DNA of 64,000 nucleotides from Emiliania huxleyi CCMP1516 (Eukaryota > Haptophyta > Isochrysidales > Noelaerhabdaceae): the NCBI RefSeq assembly GCF_000372725.1, contig NW_005200417.1, positions 41,243-105,242 on the forward strand. Direction: 5' to 3'. A program made the position numbers and the translations under genes. Below the pieces are notes generated by a model. The model saw nothing but the letters and a program-made list of their open reading frames with translations, was not told where the DNA came from and did not search any database. Position 1 is the stretch's first letter; each line of letters starts with the position of its first letter. This document shows, in pieces, positions 41,015 to 50,954 of this stretch.

Positions 41015-42457
41015 CTATGGCCCCAACGACCACGCCTCGACCTTCTTGGGCAGCAGCTGCTTCGACAGGTCCTCTCCGTGGCCTAGGCAGCCAGTCTCGC
41101 CCCCGCCCCAGCTCCACACAGCGCCGTCGGCGATGGCGATGCTGTGGTATGTTCCAGCCGACACAGCGACGACGCACTCGCCAGCAAAACCCTCGACCTT
41201 CTTGGGCAGCAACTGCGTCTGCTCGTCGCCGTGGCCCAACTGGCCAAAGACTCCATCGCCGCTTGCTTGGCCTCCATATCCCCAGCTCCAGACAGCTCCG
41301 TCAGCGGTGATTGCGAGGCTGTGTGCGGCGCCAGCCAACACAGCCACGACGCGCTGGCTAACAAAGGCCTCCATCTTCGTTGGTAGCAGCTGGTGCTGCT
41401 CGTCGCCGTGGCCCAGCTCGCCATTGCCTCCATAGCCCCAGCTCCAGACGGCGCCGTCGGCGGTGAGGGCGAGGCTGTGGTTGGTTCCCCCCGAAACAGC
41501 AACGACGCGCTGGCCGGCAAATGCCTCGACCTTCTTCGGCAGCAGCTGGTTCTGCTGGTCGCCGTGGCCCAGCTTGCCAAAGCCTCCCCAGCCCCAGCTC
41601 CAGCCGGCGCCGTCGGCAGTGATGGCGAGGCTGTGGGCGTTTCCAGCCGACACAGCGACGACGCGCTGGCCAGCGAAGGCCTCGACCATCTTGGGCAGCA
41701 GCTGGTGCTGCTCGTCGCCATGGCCCAACCGGCCAAAGGCTCCATAGCCCCAGCTCCAGACGCTGCCGCCGACGGTGAGGGCGAGGCTGTGGTAGCCTCC
41801 AGCCGACACAGCGACGACGCGCTGGCCAGCCAAGGCCTCAATCTTCTTAGGCTGCCACTGGCTCTGCCTGTCGCCGTGGCCCAGCTGGCCACAGCCTCCA
41901 CTGCCCCAGCTCCAGACGGCGCCGCCAGCAGTGAGGGCGAGGCTGTGCCCATCTCCTGCCGACACGCTCACGGCGCGCTCACCCAGCGTCGACGGGAGGC
42001 GGGTCGGCGTGTTGAGCCGCGCCACGCCCTCGCCGTGCCCGAGCAGCCCTGGGAAGTAGGACAGAGCCGAGCCGCACGACGACAGCCGCCCCTCGCCGTC
42101 GATGAAGACGCTGTGCCGTTCGCCTCCCGCCGCCCTCGCCGGCGGGTTGGACTCGCACAGCAGCGCAGCGTAGCACAGCCACCGCACGGCGCAGCTCTCG
42201 CCCTCTGGCTGCGCCGGCAGCTCGAAGCCGCGCTTTTGCGCCCACAAGCGGATGGCCTCCACCGCAAGCGAGGCGTGAAAGAGCAGCGAGACGGCCGCGA
42301 CACGAGCGATGTCGGCGGGGTCGCGGCGAGAGATGACGCGCACGAGGAGGTCCGTGGGAAGCTCGAGCAGGCGGGCGGGCGGCGGCGCGCTTGGCGAGGG
42401 AGCGGCGGCGGCGGCGGTGGCGAGGCGGCGCGAGCGGCGCCGCGGTGGGGTGGACAT
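41015..42457 (-). CDS. F-box protein with RCC1 beta-propeller repeats, intronless
   Basis: This is a single exon of 480 residues. Residues 29-70 form an F-box (LLELPTDLLVRVISRRDPAD), expected to bind Skp1 in an SCF ubiquitin ligase. From about 130 to the end are seven RCC1 blades of the form VVAVSAG.HSLALT, GAVWSWG, G.LGHGD, QLLPKKVEA. They are nearly identical to one another at DNA level, suggesting recent internal amplification or gene conversion. The last blade is slightly divergent and ends KKVEAWSLGP. The ATG at 42457 follows an AATTCTTTTTCTC element by only a few bases. A decayed relative of the last blade lies at 4835-5045. Confidence 0.92.
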   Translation of the reverse strand: MSTPPRRRSRRLATAAAAAPSPSAPPPARLLELPTDLLVRVISRRDPADIARVAAVSLLFHASLAVEAIRLWAQKRGFELPAQPEGESCAVRWLCYAALLCESNPPARAAGGERHSVFIDGEGRLSSCGSALSYFPGLLGHGEGVARLNTPTRLPSTLGERAVSVSAGDGHSLALTAGGAVWSWGSGGCGQLGHGDRQSQWQPKKIEALAGQRVVAVSAGGYHSLALTVGGSVWSWGYGAFGRLGHGDEQHQLLPKMVEAFAGQRVVAVSAGNAHSLAITADGAGWSWGWGGFGKLGHGDQQNQLLPKKVEAFAGQRVVAVSGGTNHSLALTADGAVWSWGYGGNGELGHGDEQHQLLPTKMEAFVSQRVVAVLAGAAHSLAITADGAVWSWGYGGQASGDGVFGQLGHGDEQTQLLPKKVEGFAGECVVAVSAGTYHSIAIADGAVWSWGGGETGCLGHGEDLSKQLLPKKVEAWSLGP

Positions 42458-42463
42458 CGCGAG

Positions 42464-42475
42464 AAAAAGAATTTC
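42464..42475 (-). promoter_or_regulatory. AATTCTTTTTCTC element before the F-box/RCC1 start
   Basis: The minus strand reads GAAATTCTTTTTCTCGCG directly before the ATG. It shares the AATTCTTTT core with three other minus-strand genes here. Confidence 0.35.
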
Positions 42476-42489
42476 TTCTTTATATGACA

Positions 42490-42770
42490 GGAGAAAAGAC
42501 GAGCACTTGTTGTGTGTTGTGTGTTGTGGTGGTGTGCGGTGTGCGGGGTGTGTGTGTGTTGTGCGTTGTGTGTTGCGTGTTGTTGCGGCGGGCGGTGGGC
42601 GCAATGCGGGTGGGTGTGGTGTGGTGGGGGGGGGGGCACTCACCCGGGGTTGCAGGGAGGGGGGGGGGGGGGGGGCCCCCCCCAATCTAAAACATCTAAA
42701 GGAGGGGGAATGTGTGATGTATTTTGTGGGAATATGCCTGCCTTGGGTTGTCTGTTTTCTTTCTTTAATA
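42490..42770. repeat. GT-rich low-complexity tract, G-runs and partial R1
   Basis: TGTTGTG/GTGTGCGG units span 42500-42610, G-runs occur at 42627-42675, and a partial R1 tail (TTGGGTTGTCTGTTTTC, 42743-42765) follows. This separates the F-box/RCC1 gene (-) from the small secreted protein gene (+). Confidence 0.7.
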
Positions 42771-43155
42771 TGCCGCGAGGAGGGCGGAGTTGCGCCGAGA
42801 GGCGGGAGAAGCCGCGATGGGGACGGGCGACGCCAGAACGGCGCCTCCTCGTCCTGGACCTGGTGCTCGACCGCCTTCGGTACCTGTCGACCAGGGTCCC
42901 GGCAGGAGCGAGTCGTCGGACGGGTAGACGATGCGCTCGGAGTCAATGGACTTGGGCAACTCGTGGCTCCGAGAGGGTCGGCCCGCACGAGTGCTGTGAA
43001 CGTAATGAGAAGCCACCAAATCACTAAAAAGCGTGAAGAGGCGCGCCTGGGTCTCCGCCCGCCGCGATGCCGCACTGGAGACGCCGCCGCCGTCAACCGT
43101 CACCATTTGCGAGGAGCGTCGGGCCGATTTCTTAGGGAAAGAAAAACCCGCACAT

Positions 43156-43761
43156 ATGAGATATCTGGCAGTGGCGCTCGTCATCGCCGCTGCCGGCGTG
43201 GGTGCCAACTCGCTGGTGGAGGGGCCCAAGCCTACCATCGGCGACGTGGGCGAGTGGTGCGGGCCGGACGGCTACCTGCCCAAGCGGCAGATGGCTGGCG
43301 TGATCAAGCCGGGCGCGGGCGGCAACCGGCGAACGCTCTGCCACAAGACAAAGCGGTGGATCTCGCCGATGGGGCAGGGCGGCATCTGCTGGTCGCAGAA
43401 GAAGCCGAGCCGCTTCAGCGGCCTCCCCCTCTTCCGCGCCAAGCCCTCCTTTCGGCGGCCCTTCAAGGTGCGGCGGCGGCCCTCTCGCGCCTCGGCCTCG
43501 CGCCTCGGCCTCGCAGTGAGCGGCCGCGCAACCGTCGCCGCAGGTGCGGCTGCTCGAGTACGACTCGGTGGGTATCGCCACGACCCTCGTCGAGGAGGAG
43601 AAGGCGAAGCTCCTGCGCGTCAAGGGCACCGCACACCGCCGCCCGCGCCCCACGCCCGGCCAGTTGCTCGTGAGACGAGGTTCCCTGCCCCCGTAGGTGA
43701 GCCGTCCGTGATCGCGGTCGAGATTGCGCCCAAGGTGCCCTGGTACCGGAAGCTCATATGA
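43156..43761 (+). CDS. Small secreted or lumenal protein of unknown family
   Basis: Three exons (43156-43467, 43544-43625, 43697-43761) give 152 residues. MRYLAVALVIAAAGVGA is a clear signal peptide. The mature part has three cysteines (EWCGPDGYLPKR, RTLCHKTKRW, GGICWSQKK), basic residues, then VRLLEYDSVGIATTLVEEE and the tail VIAVEIAPKVPWYRKLI. No family was recognised. Intron 1 is GT-AG (AAG|GTGCGG) and intron 2 GC-AG (AAGG|GCACC). The 3' exons are supported by frame and by the protein-like joined sequence. It could be a plastid-lumen protein if the signal peptide is part of a bipartite leader. Confidence 0.6.
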   Translation: MRYLAVALVIAAAGVGANSLVEGPKPTIGDVGEWCGPDGYLPKRQMAGVIKPGAGGNRRTLCHKTKRWISPMGQGGICWSQKKPSRFSGLPLFRAKPSFRRPFKVRRRPSRASASRLGLAVSGRATVAAGAAARVRLGGYRHDPRRGGEGEAPARQGHRTPPPAPHARPVARETRFPAPVGEPSVIAVEIAPKVPWYRKLI

Positions 43762-44151
43762 CGGTCTTGGCGAGGGCGTGGGATGAGTATCATATTGAGG
43801 AGAGACAGAGAGAGTTGGGAGAGTGACCGTGGAGACAGTCTGACTGCATGCTCAGTCTGACTACTCACCACAAATTATGCACCAAATTTTTCTTCTTTCG
43901 CACTCTCTCACATGACGAGCATTCAAGCTGTGGTCCACGACCGCGTTTCTCTCTTCGCGCGCGGATGTGGGATGACACTGTCATCCGCTGTCGCGCTGTG
44001 AAGGCCTTCAGGGCTCGCACCTCAACCTCTCATAGACCAGCGCGCAGCGCGTCCGCGTATTTTCTTCTCAATAACAGAGTTCGTACATGTATTCAACGCT
44101 TCGCAACTCGAGACCTCGAGAGTTCTGAAGCGCCCCGGGGCGGACACGAGC

Positions 44152-45726
44152 ATGGCCGAGCAGCCCGGCGCGCTCCACTTGTACCCGCCGTCCCGAGGCC
44201 GCTTCGCTGTCCCGCGCGACCACTTTCGCTTCACCTCCGCTGCTCAGTTCGACCTCACGTATCTGAGCTACGACGCCTTTGCACGCGACGCCCGCAGCCC
44301 TGTCCTCTTCTACGCTGGCAACGAAGGCGCCGTCGAGCTCTTCTACAATAACTCAGGCGCGCTCTTCACGCTCGCCTCCAGGCTGGGCGCTCGCCTGCTC
44401 TTTGCCGAGCACCGCTACTACGGCTCCTCGCTGCCTTTTGGCGCCGCCTCCTTCACGCCGGCCAACCTTAGCCTCCTGAGCGTCGAGCAGGCCCTCGCGG
44501 ATTACGCCGCCCTGCTCCTCGCCCTGCCGGCGGAGCTCGGCTGCCGGAGCGCCCGCCCCTCCGTCGACCCGAGCCGCCCTCTCTGCGACACGGTCCTCTT
44601 TGGCGGCTCGTACGGCGGCATGCTCGCGGCGTGGCACCGGGTCCGCTACCCGCACCTCAGCCTCGGTGCCGTGGCGAGCGGCGCTCCCGTCGACTTTTAC
44701 GACGGCGTGCAGAGCCGCTTCGCCGCCGCCGTCAACCGAACATTTGCCGTCTACGGCGGCAAAGGTTCGGGCTGCTCGTCCGCGCTGCAGGCCGCGCTCG
44801 CTGCCGCCGACGCCGCCACGCCCTCGCAGCTCGTCGCGGCGGGCATTCGGCCGTGCGACCCGATGGGCGGCGACGCGGTCGAGAGGTACGCCTTCTACGC
44901 TCGCGGCGCGATGGCGTCTACGGCGTCGCAGCGCGGCCGCACGAGAGGCTTGCTCGGTCCCTCCCCGGAGCCGTCCCTGCCCGGTGGCAGGCGATGCTCG
45001 ACTACCCATACCAGAGCCGCTTCGTCGGCCTGCTGCCGCCGAACCCGGTGCGGCGCGCGTGCGGCGACCTGCTCGCGCCGGGCGAGCCGCTCCGCCGGCT
45101 CCACTCCGCCGTGCTGCGCCTTGTCAACGGGACGGGCGCGCTGCGCTGCGTCGACTTGCGGGCCGAGCTGGTCGGCGGGAGGCCTGGTTGGTGGGCGGAC
45201 GGGAGCGACTTGGGCGTGCAGAGCTGGAACTACCAGGCAGCCTCCCGGGCACTTCAATCTCGGCGTCGGCGCTGCCTCGACTCACTCTCGCGCCCCGAGG
45301 GAGGAGTAGGCGTGCACCGAGCTGCCCCTCGAGCCGATCACGAGCGACGGCTTCGGCTTCTACCCCGAGGCGAGCGGCAAGCAGGCGGCGCAGCTGGCGG
45401 ACAGGTGCGCGGACCGCTTCGGCGTGCGGCCGCGGCCCGGCTGGATGGGGCTCGCCTTTGGCCACGGCGCCGACTACCGCCACCACTCGAACCTCCTGTT
45501 CGTGGAGAACGACAAGGACCCGTGGCAAATCGGCACCGAATCTGTCGCCAGCGGCGGGTCGGTCCGCCGTTTCGTCGCCGCCGGAGGAGCCCACCACCAG
45601 GACTTGCGTTTCCCGTCACCGCTCGACGCGCCGGGTGTCAGCGCGGCGCGGCGCGTTGTCGAGGAGACGGTGCGTGGGTGGCTTGAGCTTAACCCCCGCG
45701 GGTCGCCGGCTCGCGACGCGGCATAA
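44152..45726 (+). CDS. Serine carboxypeptidase, family S28 (Pro-X carboxypeptidase/DPP2-like)
   Basis: Three exons (44152-44907, 44991-45236, 45310-45726) give 472 residues, normal for S28. The start resembles the family (PRDHF, then FYAGNEGAVELFYNNSG and FAEHRYYG). Catalytic residues: Ser153 in GGSYGGMLAAWHR, Asp404 in NDKDPW, and His429 or His430 in GAHHQDLR. APVDFYDGV and NYQACTELPLEP are also typical. S28 enzymes cleave after proline, usually in lysosome or vacuole, but I see no signal peptide after the ATG at 44152; an upstream leader exon may be missing. Both introns are GC-AG. The first has GCGATG at both its donor and the following exon start. Confidence 0.9.
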
Positions 45727-46577
45727 TCGGTCGTTGTAGATGTAAATTCTTACATTTTGAGACACATTAGGTGAGATATACGCGCGGCCGTTTTTTCAGA
45801 GTCAGCCAGAGCGGGCGGTCTCTAACGTGCGTGAAGACGGTTTAATCTCTAATCATAGAGAGGCTCTCAAGTGTGACTCTCAACGTCAAGCGCGCCACCC
45901 CGACACACACATTAACATGCGCAGGACGAGAGAGCGCGGCACGGGCGCAGGTGCGGGCAGGCTGGTGACTGTGGTGTCTGTGCCGTGTGAGCGAGGCATG
46001 TGTGAATGGCGGCGCCGGCGCGCGGCGGCGGGGCGCGAAAAACGATACCCCCGCCGAAAACGGCCGGGCCGACGTTTTTTGATCTCTGGGTCAGTGGGGG
46101 GCCGAGCCACCTCGGGGTGGCGGGCGGGCGGGCGTTTTGAAAAACAGAAAACAGAAAACAGAGGGGGGCCAGGGCCCCCACTACGATTAGACACAAGCAC
46201 CTGGCTCCTGGGACAAAGCGAGCAGCAGCAGCAAGCAGTTCAGCGGAGAAGGGGGGGGGGAGGAGCCGAGGGGGTGACGTCCCGACACGGCAGGTTGGAG
46301 CTGACCCAGGGAGAGAGAGAGAACAGCGATGGCAGCCCCCAATGACTGTAGACAGAAATGACGAGCCGACAGCGATGCAGCGGCAGCGAAAGCGGCGAGG
46401 AGGGCCCGCTGCAGAGCTCCGCTGGGCGGCAGCAGAGACATCGGCGGACGGGGGAGCACGCTGGACACGTCGGCATAGGAGCCAGGGGGGTGGGCTGGGC
46501 CTGCATCATGAATGGGCCTGCATCGCATGATGGCGACGGCGGCGACGTAGGCGAGACGGCGGCGAGGGTGGCGACGG
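45727..46577. other. Intergenic, repeat-poor
   Basis: No gene was recognised. It contains polypurine AGAGAG and G-runs near 46250-46325. Long antisense frames here are Arg/Pro/Ser-rich and lack motifs. Confidence 0.35.
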
Positions 46578-46829
46578 TCACGATGAAGGTGGCTTGACGA
46601 AATGGATGACGCCATCGCGCAACATGACATCCTCGATGTCGTCGTCCTCGAGCCGGTTGAGCTCCTTCATCAGGAAGTGTATTGCCGTCGCCCGCTCCTT
46701 TTGCGGCGTCGCATGCGCCATCAAGTTGGGAAAGACTTTGACGAAAAAGTCATCGAGGGAGAACTCGTCCTGCTCCTGCTCCTGCAGCTCCGAGATCGCA
46801 TCTCGGATCCTCGCTGTATTCGTAGAATT
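46578..46829 (-). CDS. C-terminal exon of an unidentified protein
   Basis: Following an acceptor-like TTTTAAAAG, 83 codons run to a TGA at 46578: RIRDAISELQEQEQDEF, SLDDFFVKVFPNLMAHAT, PQKERATAIHFLMKEL, NRLEDDDIEDVMLRDGV, IHFVKPPSS. The composition is strongly protein-like and acidic, with helices and a compact end. I could not name the family or find the upstream exon in 46830-47430. If it is a solo gene, its only in-frame ATG is internal (LMAHAT). Treat it as a fragment of a real gene. Confidence 0.5.
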   Translation of the reverse strand, partial: NSTNTARIRDAISELQEQEQDEFSLDDFFVKVFPNLMAHATPQKERATAIHFLMKELNRLEDDDIEDVMLRDGVIHFVKPPSS

Positions 46830-47620
46830 CTTTTAAAACAACCTCTGTGCACACTGGCACGACAAGGGCGTAGACTGGCGCACACACTGAAAGAAGAATT
46901 TTACAACAAAACTCTGTCGCACACGCACGATTCACACAACAGGCAAAGCGGACGACGCTCGCCGAGAGGACCATCCCCATCATCTTCCGACTCCATCCCC
47001 TAGTAGGTAGGTAGGTAGAAAGGTGAAGAACAGCCAGGCTCGGACTGGACACCAACGCGGTATGGGTGGACGCTAGACAGATGATGACGGCACGCACGAG
47101 CGACACACAGACACAAACAGGCTCACAAGACACACAGCCAGCGGGCTGCCACACACCCTGAGTTGGCGTACACATAACTCAAGGCCATATCCTCCCTGTC
47201 GCCCCCCCCAGCACTCCACGGTGCCAAGAGAAACAAACAAGGGCACAACGACACAACAGACGACAGGAAGTGACATGCGAGGCTAGAGCAGGCTTGCTCT
47301 ACCTCCAGCAATCTCTCCGGCCGGCGAGGCACGGACGAGACCGTGTGTGGGGTCTAAGTGAGGTGTCTATGGACGCTCTCCTCACGGGCTAGCTGCCTGC
47401 GGCTAGCCCTAATCTCGCACTCACGGACAGTGACAATCAAATGGGTGAGTGTTTGCGAGCAGAGGCGCGTGGGCTAAATCTAGGCCGCACGTCCCCTCCC
47501 CGCGGGCTCCCCCGCGCGAACACTGAAAGAAACCCCGCCACGAGGCTTCGCACGGATCGCCGCCGCAATCGCCTCCGCACACCCAGAGGGTGCTGCGCGT
47601 GCGTGCGCGTGCCCGATGGG

Positions 47621-49108
47621 ATGGACGCAAGCGGCAAGCTCGTGACGATCGCGTCTGTCGTCTTTGGCCTCCGCTTCCTGGTCCTCGCAGCCTTCCACCC
47701 CTACCTATACCTCTGGCTCGAGCAGAACGGCTTCGGCACCCACGAGCGGGGCGTGCTCGGCGGTGTGTCATCTGTGGTGCGTTTCTTCGCGCCGATGATG
47801 CTAGGCTTTCTCGCCGACTGGCTCGGCAGCCGGCGCACGGTCCTCTTTTTCGCGCTCACCGTCGTCAACAGCCTGGCGATTGCGTCGCTTACCCTCGCGC
47901 CGAGTTCACGGCTGGCCCAGGCGGGATGCCTCGTCGTCGGCGCATTGAGCGACTGCGGCACGCTGGTCGATGCTTTTGTCATGCGCTCGCTCGCTTGGGC
48001 TGGCAAGGCAGGCGCGGCTCCAGGAGCGCGGTCGTGGGGCGCCGTCAGCTGGTGCATCGCGGCTCCGTTGTGCGGCCTGCTCGCCGACTCCCTCGGAATA
48101 GCGGCGCTATTCTATGCTTACTCCCTGCTGCAGCTCCTGCTGCTGCCGGTCATCCTCCTCCTCCCGATTCGCGAGGCGTACTCCACCGTTACGCAGCCAG
48201 GCCGGAGCGACGCAGGTGGCAGCACTGGCGCGGGAGGCAATCCCGAGGCGGCTGGCAGCAGCGGAGACGGCGGCGGCAAGGCGGGTGACAAGAACCACGG
48301 GGAGAAGGACGGCGACGCGGTCAGCACGGACCGCGAGGCGCCGGCCGAGTCCTTCTGCGTGCGCATGCGGCGCGCGCTCTGTGGAGGCGGGAGGCGCGGG
48401 AAGCTCTTGTGCTTTGCGCTGCCACTGCTCTCGCTCGTCGGCTTAAACATGGGGATCGGCTTCGTCTGGGGCTTCATCTACCTCAAGCGGGAGCTGCACG
48501 CGCCGGGCGTCCTCGTCGGACTGTCACTCACCGCGCAGGCAGCCATCGAGGTACCGCTTTTCCGCGCGGCGAGCCGTTTGGTCAACGCCCTCGGCGGCCT
48601 CCGAACGGCCCTCCTCTCCACTTCGCTTGCCGCCGCCCTCCGGTTCAGCGGCTGGTGGGTCGCGCCCTCGCCCTGGGCCGTCCTCCCCTTCGAGGTTGGG
48701 CATGGGTGGAGCTTCGCACTCGCCTACACCTCCATCGCGGTCATCGGCGACGAGTTCGCGCGAGATGGGCTCCAGGCGACGGTTGTCGGCCTCCTCTCGT
48801 CGGCCATGCAACTCGGTCAGCTGGGCGCGACCTTCGGGTGGGGCTTTGTTGTCGAGGCTGTCGGCTTGCGCAGCTCGTTTGCCGTCGCCGCCGCGACCTT
48901 TGGCATCGCAGCTTGCCCGCTGCCGTTTGCGTGCGCTTTCGCTCTTTGCGCTCGGTGGCGACGCTCGCGCGACCCGGCACTCATCGCAGCCGGCTCTGCT
49001 CGCATTGGCCGGGAAGCGAGAGGCCGAACTGCAGCGGCACCTCGAGAGGGTGGGGTGTGTGAGCAGACGGTCGAGATGGAGACAAGTGAGGCCGTGGCGG
49101 TTGTGTAG
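47621..49108 (+). CDS. Major facilitator superfamily transporter (MFS_1-like, MFSD6/nucleoside-symporter type), intronless
   Basis: This is a single exon of 495 residues with 12 predicted membrane segments. The N-half begins MDASGKLVTIASVVFGLRFL, then FHPYLYLWLEQNGFGTHERG and the cytosolic loop GFLADWLGSRR (the MFS loop 2-3 motif). A Gly/Ser/Asp-rich loop (about residues 195-250) separates the halves. The C-half has FVWGFIYLKREL and the conserved FEVGHGWSFALAYTS, FARDGLQATVVGLLSSAM and LGATFGWGFVVEAVG, like the MFS_1-like family. The substrate is unknown. The ATG at 47621 is preceded by an in-frame ATG-free stretch to 47441. Confidence 0.85.
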   Translation: MDASGKLVTIASVVFGLRFLVLAAFHPYLYLWLEQNGFGTHERGVLGGVSSVVRFFAPMMLGFLADWLGSRRTVLFFALTVVNSLAIASLTLAPSSRLAQAGCLVVGALSDCGTLVDAFVMRSLAWAGKAGAAPGARSWGAVSWCIAAPLCGLLADSLGIAALFYAYSLLQLLLLPVILLLPIREAYSTVTQPGRSDAGGSTGAGGNPEAAGSSGDGGGKAGDKNHGEKDGDAVSTDREAPAESFCVRMRRALCGGGRRGKLLCFALPLLSLVGLNMGIGFVWGFIYLKRELHAPGVLVGLSLTAQAAIEVPLFRAASRLVNALGGLRTALLSTSLAAALRFSGWWVAPSPWAVLPFEVGHGWSFALAYTSIAVIGDEFARDGLQATVVGLLSSAMQLGQLGATFGWGFVVEAVGLRSSFAVAAATFGIAACPLPFACAFALCARWRRSRDPALIAAGSARIGREARGRTAAAPREGGVCEQTVEMETSEAVAVV

Positions 49109-49261
49109 CATGTGTGCCGACCATTTTCCCCATAAATAGTTAATAGATAATCATTACATAATACCTTACGGCGTTAACATTTGAGCGAGGGTGCCTAACC
49201 ATGAATACAAGGCGGTTTGAAGATTTGTTTTATCGTTTTTCACTGCGCCCTTCGCTGTTCA

Positions 49262-49372
49262 TTTGCGAGAGATTCTCCCGCCATTCTCTCGCCATTCTCT
49301 CGCCATTCTCTCGCCATTCTCTCGCCATTCTCTCGCCATTCTCTCGCCATTCTCCCGCCATTCTTCCTCCGT
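49262..49372. repeat. 11-bp minisatellite (TCTCGCCATTC)n
   Basis: Eight or nine copies lie downstream of the MFS gene, in an AT-richer stretch with no coding signal. Confidence 0.85.
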
Positions 49373-50954
49373 TCAGATGTAATTCGCCCGCTATTCAAAT
49401 ACATTTTGTGGCGCTTTCAAGAGATTTTTTATCGCAAATTTAGTGCTCTTCATGGCAGTTTAAGGCAAGCGTGCCTTATCCTGGCTGGGTCCGGCGTGGT
49501 CGGGAGCCCTCGACTCCTCGGCGAGCTCTTTCCTGCCTCAATGACATTGCAACAATGAACGCGTCTTACTTAGCCCTTAGCTTGAGCACTTGAGCACTGG
49601 ATAGGGTCGATTCCGCATGGTACGGGACCCCTCGATCGTCTCGCCCTCCCTCACTGGTGTGTTCATTGGGGGGGGTTTCATAACAAACACGGTACAGGAT
49701 CGAGGTGCACGCTGCCAAAGCAGTGTCGTCCCCCCTCTCCCCGACGGCGATGGCGGTGTGACCGATCGAGCTACAAGAGGAGCTTGTTCAGCAGGATCCG
49801 GGATAGTCAGATGCACTACCTCACTGGGCCTGAGACCACCACACGACCCTCCCATCACCGTCTCGGATTTATGTGGAGTCGAACCACTCCGGGATGGGCA
49901 AGCTCCCATCGATTGTCATTTTGTTTCTCCCCTGGACCTGCACAGGAGATAGCGGGAGAGGATGCCCTTAGCTGTCTAGAGGACGTCTTGCTACTATGCA
50001 CCACAACAAAACTCAACAAAACTCCCTGGCGTCGTGAATTCTTCTTCCGCGTTTCGTGGCCATAGGCGCGCGGGGCGAGGAGACACATGGCCGGGAATGA
50101 GCCCTTGCTCATCGCGTGCATGCCCTCCTGCAGGCTTGGACCTCCTCGCTACTGACTTGGCACTCCCTCACCAACCATGTATCCCTCTCACTCTTGGAGC
50201 TGGCGGCGGTGCCGCAAGCCGTCTGTCTGGGCTGCAGTTGCACTTAGTCCAGGCGGCCTGGCAAGCTGTGCTGTTGCACTCTTCGCAGCACTTGGAGCTG
50301 CTCGGCATTGTCCATTGATTCCCTCATCATGAAATGTGGGATCTGTGGAAGCCAGATCATGGTCCTTATCCTAGCCCGCGACACTACTCACTGGGCGGTG
50401 CGGGTGCTTAGCAGCAGCAGTGTTCCTGCCCACCTGCCCATAAATTGGCTTGAAGGGGCTTGAATTTAGCGTCGGTGCGGTAACTTCAAGGCAAACCGTG
50501 TCGCCAAACATGTTTGTGAAACGCGGTTCAACGTTGTGTAAACGTGTCTTGAATGGCGGCTGAAAGGCGGGGGAAGAGCGGGTGAAGGGCGGGTGAAGGG
50601 CGGGCGAAAGGAGGGAAAATGACGGCTGTGAATCGCTCACGAATCGAACACGAAGCAACGTAAGAAGACATTCGAATAAGCGGTAAGATCGGCGCTAAAC
50701 AGGCGATAAACGCAATTTAAATTTATTTCTAGGGCGGTAAATTCACGCTTAGGCATCCCTCTTTGACTAAATCCACGTGCATATCTTGGCGCAAGTCTTG
50801 GTGTTAGAGCGGCGTACTGTTAGTTCCAAGAGCCGTGGTATGAGAGCGCACGTCACTGTGTACTGTGACAGTGACGCGCGCTGACACCTCTTCACCTGAC
50901 TCTACATACACGTGTGTCATATTACCCCGCGTCCCCGCGTACTCTACGCACAAG
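49373..50954. other. Gene-poor interval
   Basis: No gene is supported. Positions 50550-50620 hold short GGGCGG(G/T)GAA-type repeats. Positions 49850-49900 contain a GTGGTTCGACTCCAC-like arm on the minus strand that is not part of a full tRNA. Confidence 0.4.

Noticed and set aside
49262..49372. Regular repeats as a CRISPR array
   Set aside because: Units are 11 bp and head-to-tail without spacers; the genome is eukaryotic.
49845..49905. tRNA-like T-arm (GTGGTTCGACTCCAC on the minus strand)
   Set aside because: No acceptor, D or anticodon stem pairs at the right distances.
50320..50460. Short frame beginning MKCGICGSQIM as a zinc-finger gene
   Set aside because: It has a single CxxC, is under 45 codons, and has no further support.
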